In this document: in pieces, positions 41,697 through 50,428 of the stretch
Position numbering within the stretch: the stretch's first letter is position 1
Layout of the letters: each line of letters starts with the position of its first letter
Assembly (NCBI RefSeq): GCF_014646515.1
Contig: NZ_BMNK01000010.1
Location: 265,586-329,585, forward strand
Length of the DNA: 64,000 nt
DNA from: Nonomuraea glycinis
Lineage (GTDB): Bacteria; Actinomycetota; Actinomycetes; Streptosporangiales; Streptosporangiaceae
Direction of reading: 5' to 3'
Translations under genes and position numbers: made by a program
Notes under the pieces: model-generated
Told to the model about the DNA's origin: nothing
What the model saw: the letters and a program-made list of their open reading frames with translations, nothing else
Database searches by the model: none

Positions 41697-43135
41697 CAGA
41701 ACTGCTCCGCCCGGCCGGACTCCACCAGAGGATGCACGCCCTTGCGCACGCCCGGCACCTCGCCGCAGAGTCGCGGCGTGGGGAAGACCTTGCCCGGGTT
41801 GGACAGGCCCCGGGGGTCGAAGGCACACCGGACGAGCTGCATGGTGTCGAGATCCGCCTCGGAGAACATCTTCGGCATGTACTTCGCCTTGTCCACACCC
41901 ACCCCGTGCTCTCCGGTGATCGAGCCGCCGTGCTCGATGCACAGGTCCAGGATCGCGCCCGAGACCGCCTCGGCCCGCTCGCCGGCCCCGGGCTCGGCGT
42001 CGTCGAACAGCACCAGGGGGTGCAGGTTGCCGTCACCGGCGTGGAAGACGTTGGCCACCCTGATGTCGTACGCGGCCGACAGCCGGTCGATCTCGGCCAG
42101 CACCCGGGGCAGCGAGGTGCGCGGCACCACGCCGTCCTGCACGATGTAGGCGGGGCTGATCCGCCCGACGGCGGCGAACGCCGACTTGCGGCCCTTCCAG
42201 ATCGCCGCCCGTTCCGCCGGATCCGCCGCCACCCGCAGCTCGAACGCGTCGGAGCAGATCTCCCGCAGCCGCTCGAACTGCCGCTCGACCTCGACGGCGG
42301 GCCCGTCCAGCTCCACGATCAGCACCGCGCCGGCGCCGGCCGGGTAGGCGCAGGCCACCGCCGCCTCGGCCGCCTCGATGGCCAGGGCGTCCATCATCTC
42401 GATCGCGGCGGGCACGATGCCCGCGCCGATGATCGCCGAGACGGCCTTGCCGCCCTGCTCGATGCTCTCGAAGGCGGCCAGCACCGTGGTGACCGCCTGG
42501 GGCGCGCGGCTCAGCCGTACAGTGATCTTGGTGGCGATGCCCAGCGTGCCCTCGGAGCCGACGAACGCGCCCAGCAGGTCGTAGCCGGGGTCCATCCGGT
42601 CGAGCGTCACCAGGTCGCCGTCGGGGGTGACGATCTCGCAGGCCTCGATGTGGTTGACGGTGAAGCCGTACTTCAGGCAGTGGGCGCCGCCGGAGTTCTC
42701 CGCCACGTTGCCGCCGATGGAGCAGATCTGCTGGCTGGAGGGGTCGGGCGCGTAGTAGTAGCCCTGGTCGCGCACCGCCTCGGTGATCGCCAGGTTGGTG
42801 ACGCCCGGCTCCACCACCGCCCTGCGGTTGGGCAGGTCCACCTCCAGGATGCGGCGCATCCTGGAGGTGACGATCAGCACGCCGTCCTCGCGCGGCAGCG
42901 CGCCACCGGACAGGCCGGTGCCGGACCCCCGGGCCACGAACGGCACCGCGAACTCATTGCAGAGCCCGACCACCCGCGCGACCTGCTCCGCCGTCTCCGG
43001 CAGCACGACCACGCCGGGCGTGGCCCGATGGTAGGTGAGTCCGTCACATTCGTAGGTACGCAGCCGCACCGGGTCGGTGATCACCCACTCGACGGGCAGC
43101 ACGCCACGCAGCGCCTCGATCAGCGTGTCCAGCAT
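41696..43135 (-). CDS. glcD: Glycolate oxidase catalytic subunit GlcD
   Basis: 479 residues. FAD-linked oxidase of the PCMH family (VPFVARGSGTGLSGGALP, PDPSSQQICSIGGNVAENSGG, FVGSEGTLGI) with the C-terminal oxidase domain containing NVFHAGDGNLHPLVLFD and GEHGVG, whose His residues coordinate metal or substrate. It oxidises glycolate (or D-lactate) to glyoxylate (or pyruvate); glycolate is favoured by the adjacent glcE, glcF and malate synthase. The gap to malate synthase is 47 bases. Confidence 0.93.
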   Translation of the reverse strand: MLDTLIEALRGVLPVEWVITDPVRLRTYECDGLTYHRATPGVVVLPETAEQVARVVGLCNEFAVPFVARGSGTGLSGGALPREDGVLIVTSRMRRILEVDLPNRRAVVEPGVTNLAITEAVRDQGYYYAPDPSSQQICSIGGNVAENSGGAHCLKYGFTVNHIEACEIVTPDGDLVTLDRMDPGYDLLGAFVGSEGTLGIATKITVRLSRAPQAVTTVLAAFESIEQGGKAVSAIIGAGIVPAAIEMMDALAIEAAEAAVACAYPAGAGAVLIVELDGPAVEVERQFERLREICSDAFELRVAADPAERAAIWKGRKSAFAAVGRISPAYIVQDGVVPRTSLPRVLAEIDRLSAAYDIRVANVFHAGDGNLHPLVLFDDAEPGAGERAEAVSGAILDLCIEHGGSITGEHGVGVDKAKYMPKMFSEADLDTMQLVRCAFDPRGLSNPGKVFPTPRLCGEVPGVRKGVHPLVESGRAEQF

Positions 43136-43182
43136 GACGCCTCCCGCATGCTCGCCCTATATCTGTAAATATATGGCGACAC

Positions 43183-44760
<1,578 letters not shown>

Positions 44761-44769
44761 GGGTCTCCT

Positions 44770-44786
44770 TTTCCACTCTGTGGAAA
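44770..44786 (-). promoter_or_regulatory. Perfect palindrome upstream of malate synthase
   Basis: TTTCCA-CTCTG-TGGAAA, a six-base inverted repeat with five-base spacer, nine bases before the malate synthase ATG. A further TGGAA lies at 44802-44806, 21 bases beyond the last TGGAA arm. IclR regulators often bind TGGAA/TTCCA palindromes (E. coli IclR at aceB is one case), so it is a candidate operator for the second IclR protein. Confidence 0.65.
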
Positions 44787-44916
44787 CCAAGTTTTGTATT
44801 ATGGAAGGAAAGCTACGCCATAGGGGTTCCACGGGTCAAAGGCGGGGGTTACCCCGGGTGGTGTTCCGGGGCATCCCCGATGTGTGCGGGACCGAACACG
44901 GGCGATCATTCAAGGC

Positions 44917-45606
44917 ATGAAGACGATCGCGATCGCGGGTGGACTCCTCGCCTCCGCCGCACTGCTGTCGGGGTGCGGCCTCGCGGGCCTCGGCGGCCCG
45001 GCCAACCAGGACACCGTCAGCTACGAGGTGACGGACAAGGTGACCAGGCTCCACGTCAAGAGCGGGTCCGGCGACACCGTGATCACCGAGACCGGCGGCA
45101 GCGCCATCCGCGTGGTCGAGACGCTCCAGTGGCGTGAGAGCAAGCCCGACGCCCAGCACTCGGTCGACGGCGACACCCTGTTCATCAGGTACGACTGCGA
45201 GCAGAGCTGGGGCAACTGCAGCGTCAACTACAAGATCGAGATCCCCAAGGGGCTGCAGGTGGACGCCGACGCCGGATCGGGCGACATCACGCTCAGGTCC
45301 CTGACCGGCCCGCTCAACCTCACCGCGGGCTCCGGCGACGTGGACGCCTCCGGCCTGGCCGGCAAGAAGGTCGTCGCCGAGGCGGGATCGGGCAACATCG
45401 AGCTGAAGTACACCACCGCCCCCGACAGCGCGGAGCTGGAGGCCGGCTCCGGTGACGTGACCCTGCACGTGCCCGGCGGCGCCTACGACGTCAAGGCCGA
45501 GGTGGGCTCCGGCGAGGAGAACGTGACGGTCGACAAGGACCCGAACTCCCCGCGCAAGCTGCGGCTCACCGTCGGCTCCGGAGATGTCAACGTGCTCGCG
45601 GGATAA
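44917..45606 (+). CDS. Lipoprotein with DUF4097 (adhesin-like beta-helix) domain
   Basis: 229 residues from an ATG at 44917 chosen so that the signal peptide and lipobox LSGC are N-terminal. The mature part is a repeating beta-structure with recurring GSGD turns (SGSGDTVITETGGSAIRVVE, ADAGSGDITLRSLTGPL, AEAGSGNIELKYTT, EAGSGDVTLHVPGG), typical of DUF4097. Such proteins lie on the cell surface and often accompany envelope-stress systems; function unknown. Divergent from aceB and 50 bases or so upstream of hflX. Confidence 0.88.
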   Translation: MKTIAIAGGLLASAALLSGCGLAGLGGPANQDTVSYEVTDKVTRLHVKSGSGDTVITETGGSAIRVVETLQWRESKPDAQHSVDGDTLFIRYDCEQSWGNCSVNYKIEIPKGLQVDADAGSGDITLRSLTGPLNLTAGSGDVDASGLAGKKVVAEAGSGNIELKYTTAPDSAELEAGSGDVTLHVPGGAYDVKAEVGSGEENVTVDKDPNSPRKLRLTVGSGDVNVLAG

Positions 45607-45680
45607 CCAGGTGATTACTTCTGGGATGTCGTGTCACCATCGGGGAAGACACTGAGGTGTCCAGACGTTGCCTATTAGAG

Positions 45681-47102
45681 ATGACACGAATGCACGAATA
45701 CTCCGCGCTCGACGAGTTCGAGAACGGCGACATGGACCTCGAGGAGCGCCAGGCGCTGCGCCGCGTGGCGGGCCTCTCCACCGAACTCCAGGATGTCTCC
45801 GAGGTCGAATACCGCCAGTTGCGGCTCGAGCGAGTCGTCCTGGTGGGCGTCTGGACCTCCGGGACCAGCACCGATGCCGAGAACTCGCTCCAGGAGCTGC
45901 GGCTCCTGGCCGAGACCGCCGGCTCCCTGGTGCTCGAAGGGCTCATCCAGCGTCGCCAGTTCCCGGACCCCGCCACCTATATCGGCTCCGGCAAGGCACT
46001 GGAGCTGCGTGACGTGGTCGAGGCGACCGGCGCCGACACGGTGATCTGCGACGGCGAGCTGAGCCCCGGCCAGCTCCGCCAGCTCGAGGAGACGGTGAAG
46101 GTGAAGGTCATCGACCGCACCGCCCTGATTCTCGACATCTTCGCCCAGCACGCCAAGAGCCGCGAGGGCAAGGCCCAGGTCGAGCTGGCCCAGCTGCAAT
46201 ACCTCATGCCGCGCCTGCGTGGCTGGGGTGGCAACTTGTCGCGCCAGGTCGGCGGTCGCGCCGCGGGCGGCGTCGGCATCGGCGGCCGTGGCCCCGGTGA
46301 GACCAAGATCGAGCTGGACCGCCGGCGCATCCGCGAGCGGATGGCCAAGCTGCGCCGCCAGATCAAGGACATGTCCACCTCCCGCGACACCATGCGGGGC
46401 CGGCGCCAGCGGCGCGAGGTGCCCGCCGTGGTCATCGCCGGCTACACCAACGCGGGCAAGTCCTCGCTGCTCAACCGGATCACCGGTGCGGGCGTGCTGG
46501 TGGAGGACGCGCTGTTCGCCACCCTCGACCCGACCGTACGCCGCGCCCGCACGCCCGAAGGCAGGGTGTTCACGATCGCCGACACGGTCGGCTTCGTGCG
46601 CCACCTGCCCACGCAGCTCGTGGAGGCGTTCCGGTCCACGCTGGAGGAGGTCGCCGACGCCGACCTGATCCTGCACGTGGTCGACGGCTCGCACCCCGAC
46701 CCCGAGGGCCAGCTCGCCGCCGTGCGCGAGGTCTTCGCCACCATCGAAGGCGCGAGCGACGTGCCCGAGATCGTGGTGATCAACAAGGCCGACGCCGCCG
46801 ATCAGGAGGTGCTCGACCGGATCGCCAGGCGCGAACGGGACAACATCGTGGTCTCCGCCCGCACGGGCACCGGGATCGGCGAGCTGATGGAGCTCATCGA
46901 GCGCCGGATGCCTCAGCTGGACCACGAGATCTCGCTGCTGATCCCGTACGACAGGAGCGACCTGATCTCGCGCGCCCACAAGGAGGGCGAAGTGATCTCG
47001 GTCGACCACGTCGCCGACGGCACGATCCTGCACGCCCGCGTGCTGCCCAGCCTCCATCAGGAGCTTGCGCGCGTCGGCAAGCCGGTCGAACGCGTCGCTT
47101 AG
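45681..47102 (+). CDS. hflX: GTPase HflX
   Basis: About 473 residues from an ATG at 45681 (GTG at 45657 and ATG at 45690 are alternatives; none has a strong ribosome site). Ribosome-splitting GTPase used after stress. N-terminal HflX domain (SGTSTDAENSLQELRLLAETAG, PATYIGSGKALELRD), linker GRGPGETKIELDRRRIRERM, then the G domain with GYTNAGKS at 254-261, DTVGFVRHLP (G3) and NKAD (G4). A hairpin follows the stop. Confidence 0.95.
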   Translation: MTRMHEYSALDEFENGDMDLEERQALRRVAGLSTELQDVSEVEYRQLRLERVVLVGVWTSGTSTDAENSLQELRLLAETAGSLVLEGLIQRRQFPDPATYIGSGKALELRDVVEATGADTVICDGELSPGQLRQLEETVKVKVIDRTALILDIFAQHAKSREGKAQVELAQLQYLMPRLRGWGGNLSRQVGGRAAGGVGIGGRGPGETKIELDRRRIRERMAKLRRQIKDMSTSRDTMRGRRQRREVPAVVIAGYTNAGKSSLLNRITGAGVLVEDALFATLDPTVRRARTPEGRVFTIADTVGFVRHLPTQLVEAFRSTLEEVADADLILHVVDGSHPDPEGQLAAVREVFATIEGASDVPEIVVINKADAADQEVLDRIARRERDNIVVSARTGTGIGELMELIERRMPQLDHEISLLIPYDRSDLISRAHKEGEVISVDHVADGTILHARVLPSLHQELARVGKPVERVA

Positions 47103-47111
47103 AGGGACGCC

Positions 47112-47148
47112 TGGGCAGCTCTCGCTCGAAAGGGTGCAGGGCTGCCCA
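47112..47148 (+). terminator. Stem-loop terminator after hflX
   Basis: TGGGCAGC at 47112-47119 pairs with GCTGCCCA at 47141-47148, and three further inner pairs form (one G-U). It starts 10 bases after the hflX stop. No T-tract. Confidence 0.7.
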
Positions 47149-47431
47149 AATGCCGTAGTGGTCCCGCAACGCTGGGATTGCTAGGATTAGCGCAGCCTTA
47201 CCGATCTAAGGCACAGGTTTCGGATGATGACTCCTGCGATCCAGGAAACACGCGGGAGTCCGTGGGCGAAGGTGTGGCAGGGTGACGGTTGGGATCAGTG
47301 AGCTTTCTTCCGAATAACCCTGTACAGCGAGCGCACCTGTGAAATAACGTAACTGAACTGAAATCGCCGGATCATGAGTCCAGCGATACGGTCACCGCAG
47401 GCTTTTCGCGGATGAGAGCAGGAGACCCCCC
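47149..47431 (+). other. Long leader region before hutI with a strong hairpin
   Basis: No gene is seen. At 47229-47260 a 10-base stem (GACTCCTGCG with CGCGGGAGTC, one G-U pair) encloses a 12-base loop. The AT-richer stretch near 47320-47365 may hold the promoter. No known riboswitch consensus was recognised by eye. Confidence 0.5.
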
Positions 47432-47521
47432 ATGTCGTCCGGACCCGGAGCGGACTCAGTGGGCGCGGCGCAGGCAGCCGTGCGCTGTGTGCTGCTCAAG
47501 CGTGGGGCGGTGATGCGGTGA
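47432..47521 (+). CDS. 29-aa leader ORF overlapping hutI
   Basis: MSSGPGADSVGAAQAAVRCV followed by LLKRGAVMR and TGA. CAGGAG stands seven bases before the ATG, a better ribosome site than hutI itself has. The TGA overlaps the hutI GTG (GTGA), so hutI translation is probably coupled to this ORF. It is too short to name a function. It has one Cys and no His, so it does not resemble a His attenuator peptide. Confidence 0.6.
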   Translation: MSSGPGADSVGAAQAAVRCVLLKRGAVMR

Positions 47522-48726
47522 CCGTTCGGCTTCTGACCAACATCGGCCGCCTCTGGACCGGCAACGAAGTCCTCAGCAACGCGGCCATCCTCGTGCACAA
47601 CGATCGCATCGCGTGGGTCGGGCGGGCGCCCGACCTGCCGCAGAGCGTGCCCGGTGTCGTCGACGACATCGTGGACGTCGATCATGTCGAAAACCTGGGC
47701 GGCGCGCTCGTCACGCCCGGCCTCATCGACGCCCATACCCACCCGGTCTACGCCGGCAACCGCTACGCCGAGCTGGCCATCCGCACCGGCGGCTCCACCT
47801 CCGCGTCGATCGCCGCCGCTGGTGGCGGCGTGGGCTCCACCGTCACCGTGACCCGCGGCACCGACCCCTGGACGCTCTGCAACGGCGTACGCGAACGCCT
47901 GCGTGACTGGCTGCTGGCCGGCACCACGACCGTCGAGGCCAAGACCGGCTACCACCTCACCCGCGACGGCGAGCTCGCCGACGTGCGGCTCCTGCGCGAG
48001 CTGGAGAAGGAGCCGATGATGCCGCGGGTGCACGTCACCTTCCTCGCGGCGCACGTGGTCCCGCCGGAATACTTCGGCCGCCAGCGTGAATACGTCGAGG
48101 CCGTGGGCGCCTGGTGCGCCGACGCGGCGGCGGCCGGCGCCGACAGCGTGGACGTCTACTGCGACGAGGGCCACTTCACCACCGAGGAGTCCCGCTGGGT
48201 GCTCGCCTCGGGCCGCAACGTCGGCCTGCTGCCGCGCATCCACGGGGGCCAGTTCAGCCGGCGCGGCGCCGTTCAGCTCGCCGCCGAGCTCGGCTGCGCC
48301 TCCGCCGACGGGCTGCACCACATGTCCGACGAGGACATCGCCATCATGTCCCGCTACGGCGTGCCCGCCGTGGTCTGCCCGGCCACCGCGCTCCAGCGCG
48401 GCAACCTCCCGCCCGTCCGCCAGATGATGAAGCACGGCGTGCAGATCGCGCTCGGCAGCGACCACAACCCCGGACACTGCGGCATCACCTCGATGTCGCT
48501 GGTCATCGCGATGGCCGTGTCGGCGTTCGGGATGAGCGTCAACGACGCGCTGCGCGCCGCCACACTCGGTGGCGCCAACGTGCTCGGCGCTCCCGACCGC
48601 GGCGTCCTGGCGCCGGGCCGCCTGGCGGACATCGTCCAGTGGGACGCCGACCACGAGGGCGCCTTCGCCTGGTCCTTCGGACTCAAGCCACGCCGGGTCT
48701 GGCGGGGTGGGACTCCGGTCCAGTAG
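47518..48726 (+). CDS. hutI: Imidazolonepropionase
   Basis: 402 residues. Hydrolyses 4-imidazolone-5-propionate to N-formimino-glutamate in histidine breakdown. Amidohydrolase fold; metal-site His73 and His75 in GLIDAHTHPVYAGNR, the TTVEAKTGYHL strand, the later CDEGHFT and SDHNPGHCGI motifs. GTG start is coupled to the 29-aa leader. No other hut gene is visible nearby; the DegV gene follows after 13 bases. Confidence 0.96.
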   Translation: MTVRLLTNIGRLWTGNEVLSNAAILVHNDRIAWVGRAPDLPQSVPGVVDDIVDVDHVENLGGALVTPGLIDAHTHPVYAGNRYAELAIRTGGSTSASIAAAGGGVGSTVTVTRGTDPWTLCNGVRERLRDWLLAGTTTVEAKTGYHLTRDGELADVRLLRELEKEPMMPRVHVTFLAAHVVPPEYFGRQREYVEAVGAWCADAAAAGADSVDVYCDEGHFTTEESRWVLASGRNVGLLPRIHGGQFSRRGAVQLAAELGCASADGLHHMSDEDIAIMSRYGVPAVVCPATALQRGNLPPVRQMMKHGVQIALGSDHNPGHCGITSMSLVIAMAVSAFGMSVNDALRAATLGGANVLGAPDRGVLAPGRLADIVQWDADHEGAFAWSFGLKPRRVWRGGTPVQ

Positions 48727-48739
48727 TTAACCTCGGTTC

Positions 48740-49546
48740 ATGTCGCCAGCTGTCGCCGTAGTCACCGATTCCACCGCATATCTGGCCGACCTTCCGGGCG
48801 TCAGAGCTGTCCCCGTACAAGTGATCTGCGAGGACAAGTCCTGCGATGAGTGGGATTTTTCCGGAGATTTGGCGTTAGCGACCACTTCGCGGCCTGCGCC
48901 CGCGCGCTTCGCGCAGTGCTACGAGGAGCTCGCCGCGGCCGGTGCGACGGGCGTCGTCTCCATCCACCTGTCGGGAGAGCTCTCCGGTACGGTCCACTCC
49001 GCCTTCGCGGCGGCCGCGGACGCCCCCGTGCCGGTCGAGGTGATCGACAGCCGCTCCATCGCGATGGGCCTCGGCTACCCGGTCCTGGCGGCGGCCCGCG
49101 CCGCGGCGGCCGGCGACCCCCTGGAGTCGGTGGCGGAGGCCGCCCGGCGGTGCGCCGAGCGGACCCGCTCGTTCTTCTACGTCGACACCCTGGAGTACAT
49201 CCGCAGGGGCGGCCGCATCGGGGCCGCGGCGTCGCTGGTGGGCTCGGCCCTCATGATCAAACCGCTGCTGCATCTGGTGGACGGGCGCATCTCGCTGCTG
49301 GAGAAGGTACGCACCTCCAGCCGGGCTATCTCCCGGCTGGAGGACCTGGCGGTGCGGGCGGCGGGGGAGGGGGCCGTGGAGATCGCGGTCCAGCACCTGG
49401 CGGCCCCGGACCGCGCCGCCTCCCTGGCCGAACGGCTGAGCAAACGGCTGCCTGGACTGGTGAGGTCACAGGTGGTGGAAATGGGAGCGGTGGTCGGAGT
49501 CCACGTGGGACCGGGCATGCTGGGACTGACGGTCACCTCGACTTGA
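48740..49546 (+). CDS. DegV family fatty-acid-binding protein
   Basis: 268 residues. DegV fold: VAVVTDSTAYL at the start, the fatty-acid contact motif GVVSIHLSGELSGTVHSAF, VIDSRSIAMGLGYPVL, FFYVDTLEYIRRGGRIG and IKPLLHLVDGRISLLEKVRT. Such proteins bind long-chain fatty acids and can serve as FakB subunits of fatty-acid kinase. DegV genes often precede comEA-comEC in actinomycetes, as here. Confidence 0.93.
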   Translation: MSPAVAVVTDSTAYLADLPGVRAVPVQVICEDKSCDEWDFSGDLALATTSRPAPARFAQCYEELAAAGATGVVSIHLSGELSGTVHSAFAAAADAPVPVEVIDSRSIAMGLGYPVLAAARAAAAGDPLESVAEAARRCAERTRSFFYVDTLEYIRRGGRIGAAASLVGSALMIKPLLHLVDGRISLLEKVRTSSRAISRLEDLAVRAAGEGAVEIAVQHLAAPDRAASLAERLSKRLPGLVRSQVVEMGAVVGVHVGPGMLGLTVTST

Positions 49547-49692
49547 CCGTGCCGCCGCCTATAAGTGGTCGGTTTTCGAACTGATCATTCTTGTCTCTCG
49601 TTGTCCCCAAGGCGGCTGTCGGCTGTGTCGGTTGTCCACAGAACGCTGTTCGGCTGGATGCGTAGGGTGAGCTGCCACGTAGGTTCTCCGCC

Positions 49693-50427
49693 GTGCGCAC
49701 TTCAGATCCCACCGCAGAGCGGGCCATAGCCGAGTCCCGGTTGCGATCCATCACCGATCCTGAGCGCGCTCCCCTTCTCGCCCAGGTGCCGGCCACCTTC
49801 CAGGCGTTCCGCGCGGCCGTGAGCACCTCGGCGCTGGACCCAGGCAGGCCGGGGCTGCGAGCTCTGCTGGCTTTGGCCGCCGTCGCCGTGCTCGTCGCAG
49901 GCTTCTTCCTCTGGCGCTCCCAGCCCACCCCGGAGCCACTGGCCGCCCCCACGCCCATCTCCAGCCCTCAGCCCGCCGCCTCACCCGCCGCCTCACCCCG
50001 ATCCTCCCCGACGGCCCAGGTGACGGTCCACGTCACCGGCAAGGTGCGCAGACCAGGCGTCTACTCGCTCCCCATGGGCGCCCGAGTGACCGACGCGGTC
50101 ACGGCCGCCGGAGGCGTGCGCAAAGGAGCGCCCCTCGGCTCGGTCAACCTGGCCAGACGCCTGACGGACGGCGAGCAGATCCTGGTGGGCGCCACCGCCG
50201 CGGCTGCGGTTGCCGGCGTCACCCCACCAGAAGCAGCCGTCCTGGACCTGAACGCCGCCACCCCCGACCAGTTGGAGCAGTTGCCGGGCGTGGGAGAGGT
50301 CCTGGCCGCCCGCATCATCGACTACCGCACCACCCACGGCGCCTTCACCAAGGTCGACCAACTCCGCGACGTAAGCGGCATAGGGGCAAAGAAATACGAG
50401 GAGATCAAGCCGAAGGTACGCGTCTGA
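49693..50427 (+). CDS. comEA: Competence protein ComEA
   Basis: 244 residues from a GTG at 49693. One membrane span near 59-75 (LLALAAVAVLVAGFFL), a Pro/Ser linker, an SLBB domain (VTVHVTGKVRRPGVYSLPMGARV) and two C-terminal helix-hairpin-helix motifs (LNAATPDQLEQLPGVGEVLAARI, VDQLRDVSGIGAKKYEEI) that bind double-stranded DNA outside the membrane. comEC starts one base after its stop. Confidence 0.95.
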   Translation: MRTSDPTAERAIAESRLRSITDPERAPLLAQVPATFQAFRAAVSTSALDPGRPGLRALLALAAVAVLVAGFFLWRSQPTPEPLAAPTPISSPQPAASPAASPRSSPTAQVTVHVTGKVRRPGVYSLPMGARVTDAVTAAGGVRKGAPLGSVNLARRLTDGEQILVGATAAAAVAGVTPPEAAVLDLNAATPDQLEQLPGVGEVLAARIIDYRTTHGAFTKVDQLRDVSGIGAKKYEEIKPKVRV

Positions 50428-50428
50428 C

